Shown: piece after piece, positions 13,184 to 24,020 of the stretch
Layout of the letters: the number at the start of each line of letters is the position of its first letter
How positions within the stretch are numbered: position 1 is the stretch's first letter
Notes under the pieces: generated by a model
Seen by the model: only the letters and a program-made list of their open reading frames with translations
The model's database searches: none
What the model was told of the DNA's origin: nothing
DNA from: Zerene cesonia
Taxonomy: Eukaryota; Arthropoda; Insecta; Lepidoptera; Pieridae
Direction: 5' to 3'
NCBI RefSeq assembly: GCF_012273895.1
Contig: NC_052129.1
Span: 4,836,001 to 4,900,000 of the forward strand
DNA length: 64,000 nt
Translations under genes and position numbers: made by a program

Positions 13184-14035
13184 ATTCAGATCGTTAGTAG
13201 TAAGTAGGTTAATTAAACAAGGAGTAACTATCAGATAGCTATATCAGATGCCAATATTAAAAATCACAATTTCGTAAATACACTTTATCTAAATAAAAAG
13301 TAATGCAGAGTGCAGCCTATTTTCTAAGATAATACAAGATATCATAAGATTTAAGATAATTTAAGAAACGTCAATAATATTTATCTTAACGCATTTTCGT
13401 TTGCGTTTTTGATTCCACTCGAATTTAATCATTTTTATCATTATAAGTCTAGTCAATCTGAGTAGTGCGAGTTGAAATGTGTTATAAAAAATCACGGTCG
13501 CCATTTTTAAAACAAGTAAGTACTTATGTATCGATTAAATTAACTCTTTTCTGATAAACGTAGGTACCTCCATATATATAATGTATGTAGTTACCGATTT
13601 CGAAATAATTGAGTCTAATTAAAAGATAAATATACAAAGAAATTTAAAAATGTCTCAGGTGTATAAACAGTTCTCTTTTTTTAAAGTGTACAATACAACA
13701 GTGCCATAATTGAGATAATTTTAACCATTTTAATCTGAATAGGTACATACTTATAATAAATTTGTATGTTTTTCTGTCAGTATTTGACAGATATTGACGC
13801 TTTTGCAATAAATTACTAATCATTAAGCGCAGAAAAAGCTAGTTAGCTACAATAAATTATCCAATTGTCTTTTAAAATTTGTTAAAGCTTGTTACACTGA
13901 ATCGAAAATAAGTACTTACCTCCCTACTTAAATAACTATCTATCTACCTAACTACCTTAGTATCGGAGTAGTAATGAGTGACTAGCTCTACCTCTAGTAC
14001 CTACTCACTTAGACCAATAATATTTTGGTAGAATT

Positions 14036-14232
14036 AATTTTTCAATTTATCTGCACATTATCCACATCACAACTGCTCGAAACGGCGAAGAACCAAGGAT
14101 ATCCAAAAATCGAAAGTTCGACGACCGCACTAGGCTACTAGGCGTGGTGGATTATGGCCTGAACTCTTAAACGAGGCCTCATGTGTCCCTGCAGTGGGAA
14201 CATATTACACGGACTAATGATGATAATGACGC
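14036..14232 (+). mobile_element. tRNA-derived SINE family B, 5'-truncated
   Basis: Matches the body and tail of the complete copy at 56236-56553: TTTTTCAATTTATCTGC, CGTGGTGGATTATGGCCTGA, AGTGGGAACATATTACACGG, then a GATGATAATGA tail. The tRNA-like head is absent. Confidence 0.7.
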
Positions 14233-14328
14233 AGCATATTCTATGTAAATGGAGCTTTCCTAACTTTGTCTAACTTAATAGTCAAATTTAATAAGTATTG
14301 ACACAAATAACAAGCTTTCAATGAATAA

Positions 14329-17300
14329 ATGTTTTTCTATCGCTTCAGTAAAGTGGTAAAATTGAGGAAATATTTCAGTACTTTTTATAATTTTCAGTGT
14401 TTTGTAACAGCCGCTATATGTTTCAACATTATGGGGCAAGGTGCGGCCTTCGGCTACCCCGCTGTTTTGCTCCCCGCGCTAAAATCAGATGAATCTCCGA
14501 TACCGTTGAGTAAGCTGGAAGAATCTTGGGTTGGTAAGTTTAAACCTATTTATAAGAAAAACAGTCATTTTAATTTTCTTTTTATATAGCATTGAAATGC
14601 TTTATAATAAGAAGAATTTTGCTGAATAGAAAAACGCCTCGTGAACTTTCTTTCTCTTTTTATTTCTCAGTATTAGTAAAATTCATGAAGCAATAAGTAC
14701 CAATTGTAGAGAGCAAATTGTATAATGCTTATAAGTATTCTAAGACATTTCGAACTATTTCCTTCGTAAAAGATTACAATTGATTTGCACTATATTGTGA
14801 CTATTATATTAACATGATATCAAAATAAAACACGCACAGATCATAAAACACACAAATAATATTCTGTCACTAGCTGCACCCGGCAAACGCTGTTCTGCCT
14901 TACTCTTATCATTTAGGGGTATGAAAAATAGATGTTGGCCGATTCTCATAGATACCGGATAAGCACAAAAAATTTCATCATAATCGGTCAAGCCGTTTCG
15001 AAAGAGTATGGCAACGAAAACTGTAACACGAGAATTTTATATATTAAGATATCATTAAAAAAATGGTTGCCTGTAAAGTCGGTTTTACGGGCGAAGATTT
15101 TACTTGACAACGTCTTTTTCTCGGTAGAATATTTATTGATATGAATATTATTAAATTGCACAATAGGAACAAGGAATTGAATGAAAATAAGAATTGCACA
15201 AATTTTAACTATAGAAAATATATTTTGTTTACTAAAAAGACAGAGACAGAGACACAAGCACGCGCCGATTCAATGCGCCTAATTCTCTAGTGCTGCGCGC
15301 GCGGCGGACCGATCATAGTTCGGTGACTCATCGTAACGTTACCGGGCGTTACACTTTTTCATAAGTGCCTCCGAGCCGCAACCTAATTTAAGACGTTGTC
15401 ACGTCAAAAATTCGACATGTATGTATATGTACATTCCATTTGAAATAATTTCAGCTGGCATGTTACCATTGGCCATGATCCTAGGGTTCCTTTTGACTCC
15501 ACCCCTTATGGACAAACTGGGGCGGAGAGCTACACACATCATACTGACGGTTCCCGCGCTGGCTGGCTGGTTCCTAGTCGTCTTGGCGTCGAATGTTACC
15601 GTAAGATTAATTTAATTTATCTAGTCAGTTAATAAACGCATTGTTTTTACTATTATGCATACTATACGTTAATATTTCGATCGACATCATTTGCTATGAT
15701 TAAACACAACTTAACTACGCGCGATTCCGCTAAGAATAGGAAAATCAATGACCGTTATGTGTCAATTTATTTTTTCTTATTTTTTTATGTCATAGCGGGC
15801 AAGTGAGCTGGTGGTTCGCCTGATGGTAAGCGATCACCGCCGTCCATATACATACGCAGGCTCAGACCTCTGCGAATGCGCTGCCCGCTTTAAGGGGTAA
15901 GGGATAAGGAAAGGACGAAAGAAGGAGAGAAGGAATGGACCGGAAAGGGAAAGGAAAAGAAAATAAGCCTCCGGCTTCCCCCCCCTAACCGTATAGAATA
16001 TAATAGCATGCTATTGTTATATATAGGGGTCTCCGTGTAGGCGTGGTTCTTATTCGATGCGAGCTGGGCCAATTCGTGTCGAAACAAGATCGACTCTTGT
16101 CAAATCAACAATTAGCTCAATTATAAGCAATCAATTACAGTAGATGCCTTCTTTTCAGGTAATAATTATAGCGAGGACTTTACAAGGCGTTTCAGTGGGT
16201 ATTCTTACCAGCCTCCGATCCGCTCTCATTGGAGAATACACGAGTCCTAAAAATAGAGGTGCATTCCTCACTACCGTGTCTTTGTCACAAGCCTTTGGAA
16301 TTTTCTTTGTCCACCTTGTTGGGTCGGTATTGAGCTGGCAGCAAACAGCTCTGGTATGCGTATTTCTTCCATATATAAGCCTATTAATGATTATGTATAC
16401 CCCTGAATCACCCAGCTGGCTGATAACTCAAGGTCGATTTGATGAATGCCGTAAAGTCTTCCACTGGCTTAGAGGAGAGGAAGAAGACGATGAACTAGAA
16501 GCTATGATCCAAGCCAGAATTGCGTTTGAGAAATTTAAAACAGGGACTACACAAAACAAAAACAGATTCACGGCTCTATTTGAAACGATACGAAAAAAGG
16601 AATTCTATAAACCCACAATTCTAATGTTCCACGCTAATGTCATACAACAATTCTCTGGCGGGCCAACGATGGCGGCGTTTTCCACTGTTATAATTAGCAA
16701 TTTGATGGGCCCGAAAGCGGATATAGCTTTTTGGATGGTATTTTTAGATACCCAAAGAATAACTTGCAATTTAATTGCCGTGTATATTATAAACAACGTT
16801 AAAAGACGGACAATGATGTTCAGCACAGTTGGTTTGTGCATTGTGAGTCACGTCGCTATATCTATGTATGTTCTATGCAGACTAAACGGCTGGAGCTATG
16901 ATGCAATTTGGTTACCAGCCCTCTTGATTAACTTACAATACCTAAGTGTAGCGATCGGTACAGTTCCCCTACCAAATATTATAGCCGGGGAAGTATTTCC
17001 TTTGGAACATAGGAGTGTGTGCGGTACGATAAGTTTGACATCTGGTGGGGTCTTTACATTCCTTGTGCTCAAAACGTTCCCAGAATTAATGGACAGAGTA
17101 GGTTTACAGGGCACATATCTCTTGTACGCTGTTATCATGAGTCTTAACCTTATAGTCGTGTGGGTGCTGTTGCCAGAGACAAAGGGGAAAACGCTGCAGG
17201 AAATTGAAGACGAATTGCGTGGAAAACCTCTGAAATATGACGAGATTGAAGCGAGACTGTCAATCCAAACCGATCCAGTGGAAACATATAAACGAAGAGT

Positions 17301-17337
17301 GTCAGAAGGACGTTGTAGCAGTACTCCCACAATATAA
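14329..17337 (+). CDS. MFS sugar porter, Tret1-like paralogue (3 exons, about 509 aa)
   Basis: Exons 14329-14533, 15455-15600 and 16159-17337 join in phase (1, then 0) to give 1530 nt with the stop. Membrane-transporter motifs in order: ICFNIMGQGAAFGYPAVLLP in helix 1, PPLMDKLGRRATH, RTLQGVSVGI, LIGEYTSPKNRGAF, TPESPSWLI, QFSGGPTMAAF, PLPNIIAGEVFP and LLPETKGKTLQEIEDELRG, then a polar C-tail rich in charged residues. Two substrate-site signatures differ from the first transporter: QFSGGPT lacks the usual Asn, and PLPN has Asn where PIPW has Trp. The ATG at 14329 is plausible, but a good acceptor (TTATAATTTTCAG) ends at 14398, so a further upstream exon is possible. Intron 2 is absent from the first paralogue. 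Confidence 0.88.
14534..15454 (+). other. Intron 1 of second transporter
   Basis: Donor GTAAGT, acceptor AAATAATTTCAG, phase 1, at the position matching the exon boundary of the first transporter. It contains a minus-sense repeat at 14869-15050 and a GC-rich block at about 15250-15400 that I cannot assign. Confidence 0.75.
14869..15050 (-). mobile_element. CTAGT-ended repeat, minus sense
   Basis: Starts ACTAGCTGCACCCGGCAAAC, includes CATAATCGGTCAAGCCGTTT, and ends ATTTTATATATTAAGAT. It is a separate subfamily from the AAATTTCATTGCAATCGG copies. Confidence 0.6.
15601..16158 (+). other. Intron 2 of second transporter, built largely of repeat
   Basis: Phase 0, donor GTAAGA, acceptor CTTCTTTTCAG. 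More than half of its 558 bp is the repeat at 15792-16086. The first paralogue reads straight through the equivalent position (ACSNN/LALML). Confidence 0.75.
15792..16086 (-). mobile_element. Dispersed repeat family C, minus sense
   Basis: Contains GGTTCGCCTGATGGTAAGCG, ACCTCTGCGAATGCGCTGCC and GCGAGCTGGGCCAATTCGTG. In reverse it matches the plus-sense copies at 44699-45008 and 63619-63830 (TTCGTCACGAATTGGGCC, CACTGGG, CCACACCCCCACAGAAGAC). A purine-rich tract fills its middle. Confidence 0.65.
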
Positions 17338-17577
17338 GAACTTGAAATTAAACTACCTTTGTTTAAATTACAAAAATAACGTCACGGAACACTAATTCCC
17401 TTGTCCCTATAAATGTGAATTGGCTATATAAAGCGAGGTCCATTTAAAAGGTGAAGTGATTGATGGAAATGGAATCTGTTATAATATTAAACGCTCAGGC
17501 TTCGTAACCTTATCTGGGAGACTTGTAGACAATGCGGACAGCGCTTATAGAATAGCCGAAAAGTTATATGCAGGAAA

Positions 17578-17583
17578 AATAAA
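17578..17583 (+). terminator. Poly(A) signal of second transporter
   Basis: AATAAA about 240 bases after the stop at 17337, the first canonical hexamer on the plus strand. Confidence 0.6.
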
Positions 17584-17932
17584 GAAATATCGCAAAAAAT
17601 GGCAATTCGAAATTTGACGTTCGCACGTGACGCACGTTCACGATATTATAGTAACGAAAATATCACACGGCAGCTAAACTGTTAAAAAACATTACTTTTG
17701 AAATAACGAAAACTATGGATAAAACTATGGATAACTATGGATAACTTTCTGTGTGGAATGGATAGGAAATACGAAATAAGGCAAAAATTAACTATAGAGT
17801 CGAATCTATGCGCAGACAAATGCCTTGGACGTGGATCGTGTTTCACAATTAGATATGAAATATTCTACCCTCACTATGCATTTTAAGAATCACAGAAATC
17901 ATTGTATAGTATATTTAGTATGAAACAATATA

Positions 17933-17938
17933 TTTATT
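17933..17938 (-). terminator. Candidate distal poly(A) signal of KDM5
   Basis: TTTATT on the plus strand, just beyond the duplicated segment. It would give the KDM5 transcript of copy 1 a 3' UTR of about 4.2 kb. Nearer TTTATT hexamers (for example 21428-21433) exist, so the true site is undecided. Confidence 0.25.
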
Positions 17939-18158
17939 TATCTATCATAGTTGTTAGTACCAAGAGCAGCAATCAAGATGTAAACTCCAAGATTAACTCA
18001 GTTCGATACGTTGTGAATCGTAACAGGTACTGGGTGGATTTTTACACGTTACAGGAATTGTACTCCCACAGATGGATCTTTCTCTTTATTGTTTGCGCAT
18101 CGGCTTAGTCCAAGTTCTACTCCTACATCTAGAAGGTGTTACCACCATCCAACGTTGA

Positions 18159-21100
18159 AGAATAAGTTAAGAATAAATTATAAACAGTTGATTGTAAATA
18201 TGTACAATAAATCAGTTAATCCTTCGAGCCCGCCTTTAAATAACGCTTCTGAAGGAAATAAAACACACAAATATTTAATAATTTTCTATATTATTTGGTA
18301 CACAATAACCGTCGAAGTATCCAACCATACTCAGTGAAATGGGCCAATTATAATCATTTCTAACATCTTACCATTTACTAAATCACTTATAGACATATGA
18401 TACACGCCCCTCACCGTATAGTTGCACACTCGACACTTAACTTCTGTAGTTCTGTACAACGCCATTCGCACCCTAATATAACGTTTAACATCAGATCAGA
18501 AAGTTTTACAATTTGTTAATAACGTGCATAGCATAAAGTTCACATTCGCTTGATATTTATAGATACATATAAATAATTAGGAACAAAACTACAAGTGTAC
18601 AAAGTATACAAATTATTTTCATAATATAAATCCGTCTAGACAATTTGTGAAATGAATATAGATACATCTCTGCGATGCGATACGGACATAAAATAAACGC
18701 GTATTTAAAGAAATACTTATATACATGCATTTTGCACGATCATCCACAGTCAGTCAATAATAATATCAGAATGAAAACAACGCAACTTTACGCTATGCTT
18801 TTTGAGAAAAGCATTATCGTTACGAAGTATAATAAGGCCCAGTTTGATCACAATATCCTTTACAGTTTTAGACCAATAACATCGACAGCCGCCCTGACCC
18901 CCTTTATGATATGCCACATTTTGAAATTGCATCAAACTTTGTCCTCTCACACGTTCGTAAAACAAAGGAGAAACAAATTCCCCACGATTCCACGAAGCAC
19001 GACAACAAGGCGTATATTTAAAAACAACCGAAACCTAAATTGTGTAAGGTAATCTAGTCACAGTCCAAAACATCAACTAACGGGCTAGTAAAATAATTTA
19101 AAGTCACAGCTTATTTCATATGAAGCATTTAAGTAAAATAAATCTAAAAAGCCTTACAAATAATACATTTCATCACGACGTATGACGACTTCAAGAACAG
19201 ACAATTTCATCGTTTTTATACATGTTCAACAATATGACAAAGTCTCGGCGTACACTCGATAAAAAAAAATAACAATAATTGTCCACTTATTACCGATGAT
19301 TATTCACCATGAAGATGGACAATGATCACACACTCAAATTCACAAGTCCAATTCTAAAATACACATAAAAAATTTGCATCTAACGTTTGAAAAATATTTA
19401 CAATTTTCATTAACTTCACGAAGGTTTCACTAGAAGCGTTTTCAATTGATTATTATTTATTTGTTTTTTTTTACAAAATTTTGAACACTTTCAATAATTT
19501 GGCTCCGACGACCACCTCAAGTCCAATGTCTTTAATCCTAAACGTTTGGACGAATTTGTACAATTTTATCAGTAAAATCACGTCCGCTAAAGCCAATACC
19601 GAACTTTATTACTTGACAATAAAGTTCATTTTTCCGCGCAATATTTGAAAACGCTTATAACGTTTTTCATCTCAAAAACGACTATTTAAGGGTGAGTTCA
19701 GACTGTACGTATACGCAATATTTTTTTTATTATAAATTGATTCGCATTTGCGTAAAAAATACCCAATTAGAAAATTCCCACTGTTCCAAACCCACCCTTA
19801 GTACGACACAAAATTTAAAAAACGTTACTTATTTTTGAGACAATACGAGTGGATTTCATAGAGCATAGAGATCAAAGTGTTGTCTATTGAATCTCTCTAT
19901 GGGACACGGCTACTAACATCAATGTAACGAATAAAAGCTTTAACGACTAAACACCAATATAGATAAAAGTTGATTAATTTAATTGATTATTTTATTAACT
20001 ATCAAAAAATGTCTATTTTATGATCATTTCTGTAAAATTATTCTACAGACATCAAATATGCATGCGTTTAAAAAATAAGGAAAAATTTGGTCGCGAAAAT
20101 ATAAATAATTTCATTATATCCCTGTTTAATGTTGAAAAAAATCTGTATTTTCAAATGACACGGAACGAATAGACAATAGAATAATGAATTAAAATCGTGC
20201 TATCTCGCTCGTTAAAGCGTAGCATTCTCACTCACTCATATGTGAAACCAAAATAAGTGCGAGTGGGATATGGTAATACAATTCCATTCTTAATGGACTA
20301 CTGCGTTTATACAATATTTGAACATTTAGGCGTTGCAAAGTGGGTATTTCAACGAAATTGATGATATATTAAGTATAAAAAAATGTGAATTCATTAGAAG
20401 TAAATAACGATAAAAATGTGGATTGGCTGTGACAGAGTGATATATTTTCACAGTGATAAATACTTTCTTAAAACGTGAGTTAAATTGATGACTGCGGGTT
20501 ATTAATTCGTTGTTACATATATATTCTAGATATATCTCTCCGGGCACGAAACGGTACGAAAAAAAATATAACAGATTACGAATAAAAATCGAAATTACTC
20601 TTTTCCGTAGACAACAGAGCAAAGCTGATTAATGTAAAATCTCCGGACTCTCGTCCTAGACTCGTGAATAACCAATAAATACTAGACGATTAATGTTTGA
20701 TACATGTTTTTGATGAAATACATAAACGTTAAAAACTCATTGAAAACCGTATGCCGCGCTCGAAACGACTAAGTAACATAAGCATTAAACAATACTCACT
20801 TGATATAAAACTAATAAACGACCAAAAAATTTGTGCTCACATTCAGGCGAATGCTACATCGCAAATCAACGACAGCGAATCGTTTTAAAAAAAACAATGC
20901 AGAATCAATTCGTTTATTTGTTCATGATCAACACTAACGCATACTTAAATTAAAAATATATTTAAAAAATACATTTATATTATTATCTTTACACATGCTG
21001 GGTGAACTCTATCGAACACACAAAAAAATAAATTTACAATAAAAATGTGATGCGTTCATGTGTTCGTTAGAATTAATAATCACAGTGTTAAGTCCTTACG

Positions 21101-22095
21101 CATATTCCTGTTTTCTGCCGTGAGAACAGACAGCCGAGCTATTCGGACATCGCATATAATGCTATCCCTTTCACTCGCCCAAAACTTCCCTACACTAGAG
21201 CGAGATAAAAGACTTCAGCTTGTAAACCACACCTCCAACAGTAGGTCGTGTATCTCGCTCTTTTTAAGGGATTTTGTAAGCGAAAGAAAGTGATAGATTT
21301 ATTGAAAATGCGATTAGAAAAATAGGTGTATGTCTCTATTTAAACTTTGAATAAATGTAATACATTGAACTCACAATTTGTCACAATATAATATTACGAT
21401 GCATAATATCGATAATCGGTTTCATATTTTATTCAGATGTATGTCTTAAATTCATTAGCATATTAACTCAGCCCTACAAAAGGGCGTATTTTTAAGATTT
21501 CGAAAGCAAAGGTTTGCACAAGAAATTGTACATTTTTCTATAAAGATGAGAATCTAGGCCGTGTGTGGTATGGTGTTGTTAGACACAATATTTTTAACGT
21601 AGTTAAAAATTTATCAATGAATATTCTAGAAAATTCCAGTAGAAAATTTATTGGTCTTTGATCGATTGCTTATCAGCGAAATTTTCTTACAAGTTCAGTA
21701 TTAAAAATACTCGGATTTCGGATATCTGTATTGTTTTATGAAACATTAATGTGGGTTCCCGATATATTTTAATTAAGTAGAGATATATGTCTTAGTAATA
21801 AACCTCAAATTGATTGTATCCGGATTGTTTACTATCCAGATGATTGTCAATATTTGTGAAATATCATACTCATATTATAGTAATTTGCGTATCTGCGCAT
21901 GCGCAACTCTCAAAATACATGAAGTCACGTGGACATTCAGTGCCGCTCACTGAGATCAAGATCAGGACGTATTATGCGCGCGTCGCACCGAATGCTCTGG
22001 AACATTTTCGAATATGGAGGTGGCGGTGTGACGTCACCGCGCATGCGCTGTACGACTCAAGAACGTCACACGTTGTGGTGTCGCGTGCTGCGCGC
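18159..22095 (-). other. Probable long 3' UTR of KDM5, contig copy 1
   Basis: About 3.9 kb follows the KDM5 stop without any recognised interspersed repeat or exon, unlike the repeat-rich introns around it. Open reading frames here are short and without family features. The same sequence recurs at 24021-27946 with scattered substitutions and small indels. Transcribed 3' UTR is the simplest reading, but no cleavage site can be fixed. Confidence 0.4.
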
Positions 22096-23020
22096 TCAGT
22101 GCCGCTCCGGCTGCCGTTCGGCGCGGTCGCCGCGCTGCGCGCACGAGCCGCACACGTAGTCGTCGTCCTCCCGCAGGGCGCCCCTGCTTAGCCCCACGCA
22201 GTGCATGTGGAACCATTGGTCGCATCCGCCGTCGCACTGCACCCAATCTACTTTACCTGTTGAAAACACTAAACCTCAGTAAAACATTTCAGAAATGTGG
22301 CAAATACTAACAATTAGCAACTTTTTGAAAAGAATAATGACGGGTATATTCAATATTTAATTTTGATGCAGTCTCTAATGCGCCGCACACACACTTTAAA
22401 AAAAAGTATTATGCGTAATTACAACAAAAGTACACTATACTATAGTCTAGGCTATTCAGGGAGATTTCATTAGCCGATTTCTGCTATTACGATATAAATG
22501 GATGTGATTACATACCAGTGGGCCTGAGGCAGTCGGCGGCCGCGCAATCCTCCTCATCATCAGCCGACGAGGGTGACGACGTGCTGCTGCGCCGCGACGC
22601 CGCCTCCGCCCGCCCCCGGCTGTTGCCCGCGCTCGACCCACCGCGCGCTTGACCTGATAGTAATCAATTATGCGTTATTTTATATTTTACCTGATATAAT
22701 TATCGATAATAAGTCTAATATCAAGTGCACAATTGGAACTAAAAATGAACACATGCTAAATGTCTCTACCAATAAATATAAACACAATCGTAGCTCTCAA
22801 TATTGTTATTTAACGACAGAGGAAGGACGCATGCAATGTTTTACACTGAAATTTCAATATATTAATTACTATTATTACTATAAAAAAATATTTTTAAAGC
22901 TCCTTACCAACTAGGTAACAAATGTTTCTAAGCAAATCTCAATTACACGTACTTAAAAACCTATCCAATGTCACATCCCCCCCCATCTCACCTAATCTCG
23001 TGTGCCGCGGATGCTTGCCG
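22096..23020 (-). pseudogene. Duplicate 3' coding exons of KDM5, truncated by assembly gap
   Basis: Holds copies of the last three KDM5 coding exons: 23020-22992 (cut by the gap), 22653-22516 and 22256-22096, with intact splice sites and the same TGA stop. Compared with the copy joined to the gene, it has Ser for Asn near the start of exon 29, a synonymous change in exon 30, and lacks a 47-bp intronic segment. No upstream exons accompany it. It is most likely the alternative haplotype at a contig end, not a decayed gene. Confidence 0.8.
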
Positions 23021-24020
23021 NNNNNNNNNNNNNNNNNNNNNNNNNNNNNNNNNNNNNNNNNNNNNNNNNNNNNNNNNNNNNNNNNNNNNNNNNNNNNNNN
23101 NNNNNNNNNNNNNNNNNNNNNNNNNNNNNNNNNNNNNNNNNNNNNNNNNNNNNNNNNNNNNNNNNNNNNNNNNNNNNNNNNNNNNNNNNNNNNNNNNNNN
23201 NNNNNNNNNNNNNNNNNNNNNNNNNNNNNNNNNNNNNNNNNNNNNNNNNNNNNNNNNNNNNNNNNNNNNNNNNNNNNNNNNNNNNNNNNNNNNNNNNNNN
23301 NNNNNNNNNNNNNNNNNNNNNNNNNNNNNNNNNNNNNNNNNNNNNNNNNNNNNNNNNNNNNNNNNNNNNNNNNNNNNNNNNNNNNNNNNNNNNNNNNNNN
23401 NNNNNNNNNNNNNNNNNNNNNNNNNNNNNNNNNNNNNNNNNNNNNNNNNNNNNNNNNNNNNNNNNNNNNNNNNNNNNNNNNNNNNNNNNNNNNNNNNNNN
23501 NNNNNNNNNNNNNNNNNNNNNNNNNNNNNNNNNNNNNNNNNNNNNNNNNNNNNNNNNNNNNNNNNNNNNNNNNNNNNNNNNNNNNNNNNNNNNNNNNNNN
23601 NNNNNNNNNNNNNNNNNNNNNNNNNNNNNNNNNNNNNNNNNNNNNNNNNNNNNNNNNNNNNNNNNNNNNNNNNNNNNNNNNNNNNNNNNNNNNNNNNNNN
23701 NNNNNNNNNNNNNNNNNNNNNNNNNNNNNNNNNNNNNNNNNNNNNNNNNNNNNNNNNNNNNNNNNNNNNNNNNNNNNNNNNNNNNNNNNNNNNNNNNNNN
23801 NNNNNNNNNNNNNNNNNNNNNNNNNNNNNNNNNNNNNNNNNNNNNNNNNNNNNNNNNNNNNNNNNNNNNNNNNNNNNNNNNNNNNNNNNNNNNNNNNNNN
23901 NNNNNNNNNNNNNNNNNNNNNNNNNNNNNNNNNNNNNNNNNNNNNNNNNNNNNNNNNNNNNNNNNNNNNNNNNNNNNNNNNNNNNNNNNNNNNNNNNNNN
24001 NNNNNNNNNNNNNNNNNNNN
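23021..24020. other. Assembly gap of exactly 1000 N
   Basis: A round 1000-base run of N, the usual placeholder for a join of unknown length. Copy 1 of the KDM5 3' segment ends at its left edge and copy 2 begins at its right edge. Reading frames that cross it are meaningless. Confidence 0.99.

Larger units (their letters stand above)
11690..14328. other. Intergenic region between RRM-like gene and second transporter
   Basis: Divergent spacer of about 2.6 kb that should carry both promoters. Bases 11690-11830 are relatively GC-rich and probably hold the 5' UTR and core promoter of the minus-strand gene. It contains a repeat at 13015-13183 and a 5'-truncated SINE at 14036-14232. No exon recognised. 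Confidence 0.55.
18159..23020. repeat. Copy 1 of 4.9-kb direct duplication
   Basis: Pairs with 24021-28918 in the same orientation. Coordinate offset is 5862 at the left, 5851 near 22256 and 5898 at the right, so net indels are small. Identity is high by eye, with differences scattered in the manner of allelic variation. Confidence 0.95.

Noticed and set aside
14809..15257. Short overlapping frames on both strands near 15 kb
   Set aside because: They arise within a dispersed repeat and intron sequence between two well-defined transporter exons.
18675..19052. 125-residue open frame identical in both copies (also 24537-24914)
   Set aside because: Its conservation reflects the near-identity of the duplicated contigs. 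Its product is low-complexity and basic with no family feature, and it is antisense to the probable KDM5 3' UTR.
21844..22191. 115-residue plus-strand frame over KDM5 exon 30 (also 27695-28042)
   Set aside because: It is the antisense shadow of the GC-rich PHD3 exon; Arg- and Ala-rich content is what that composition gives.
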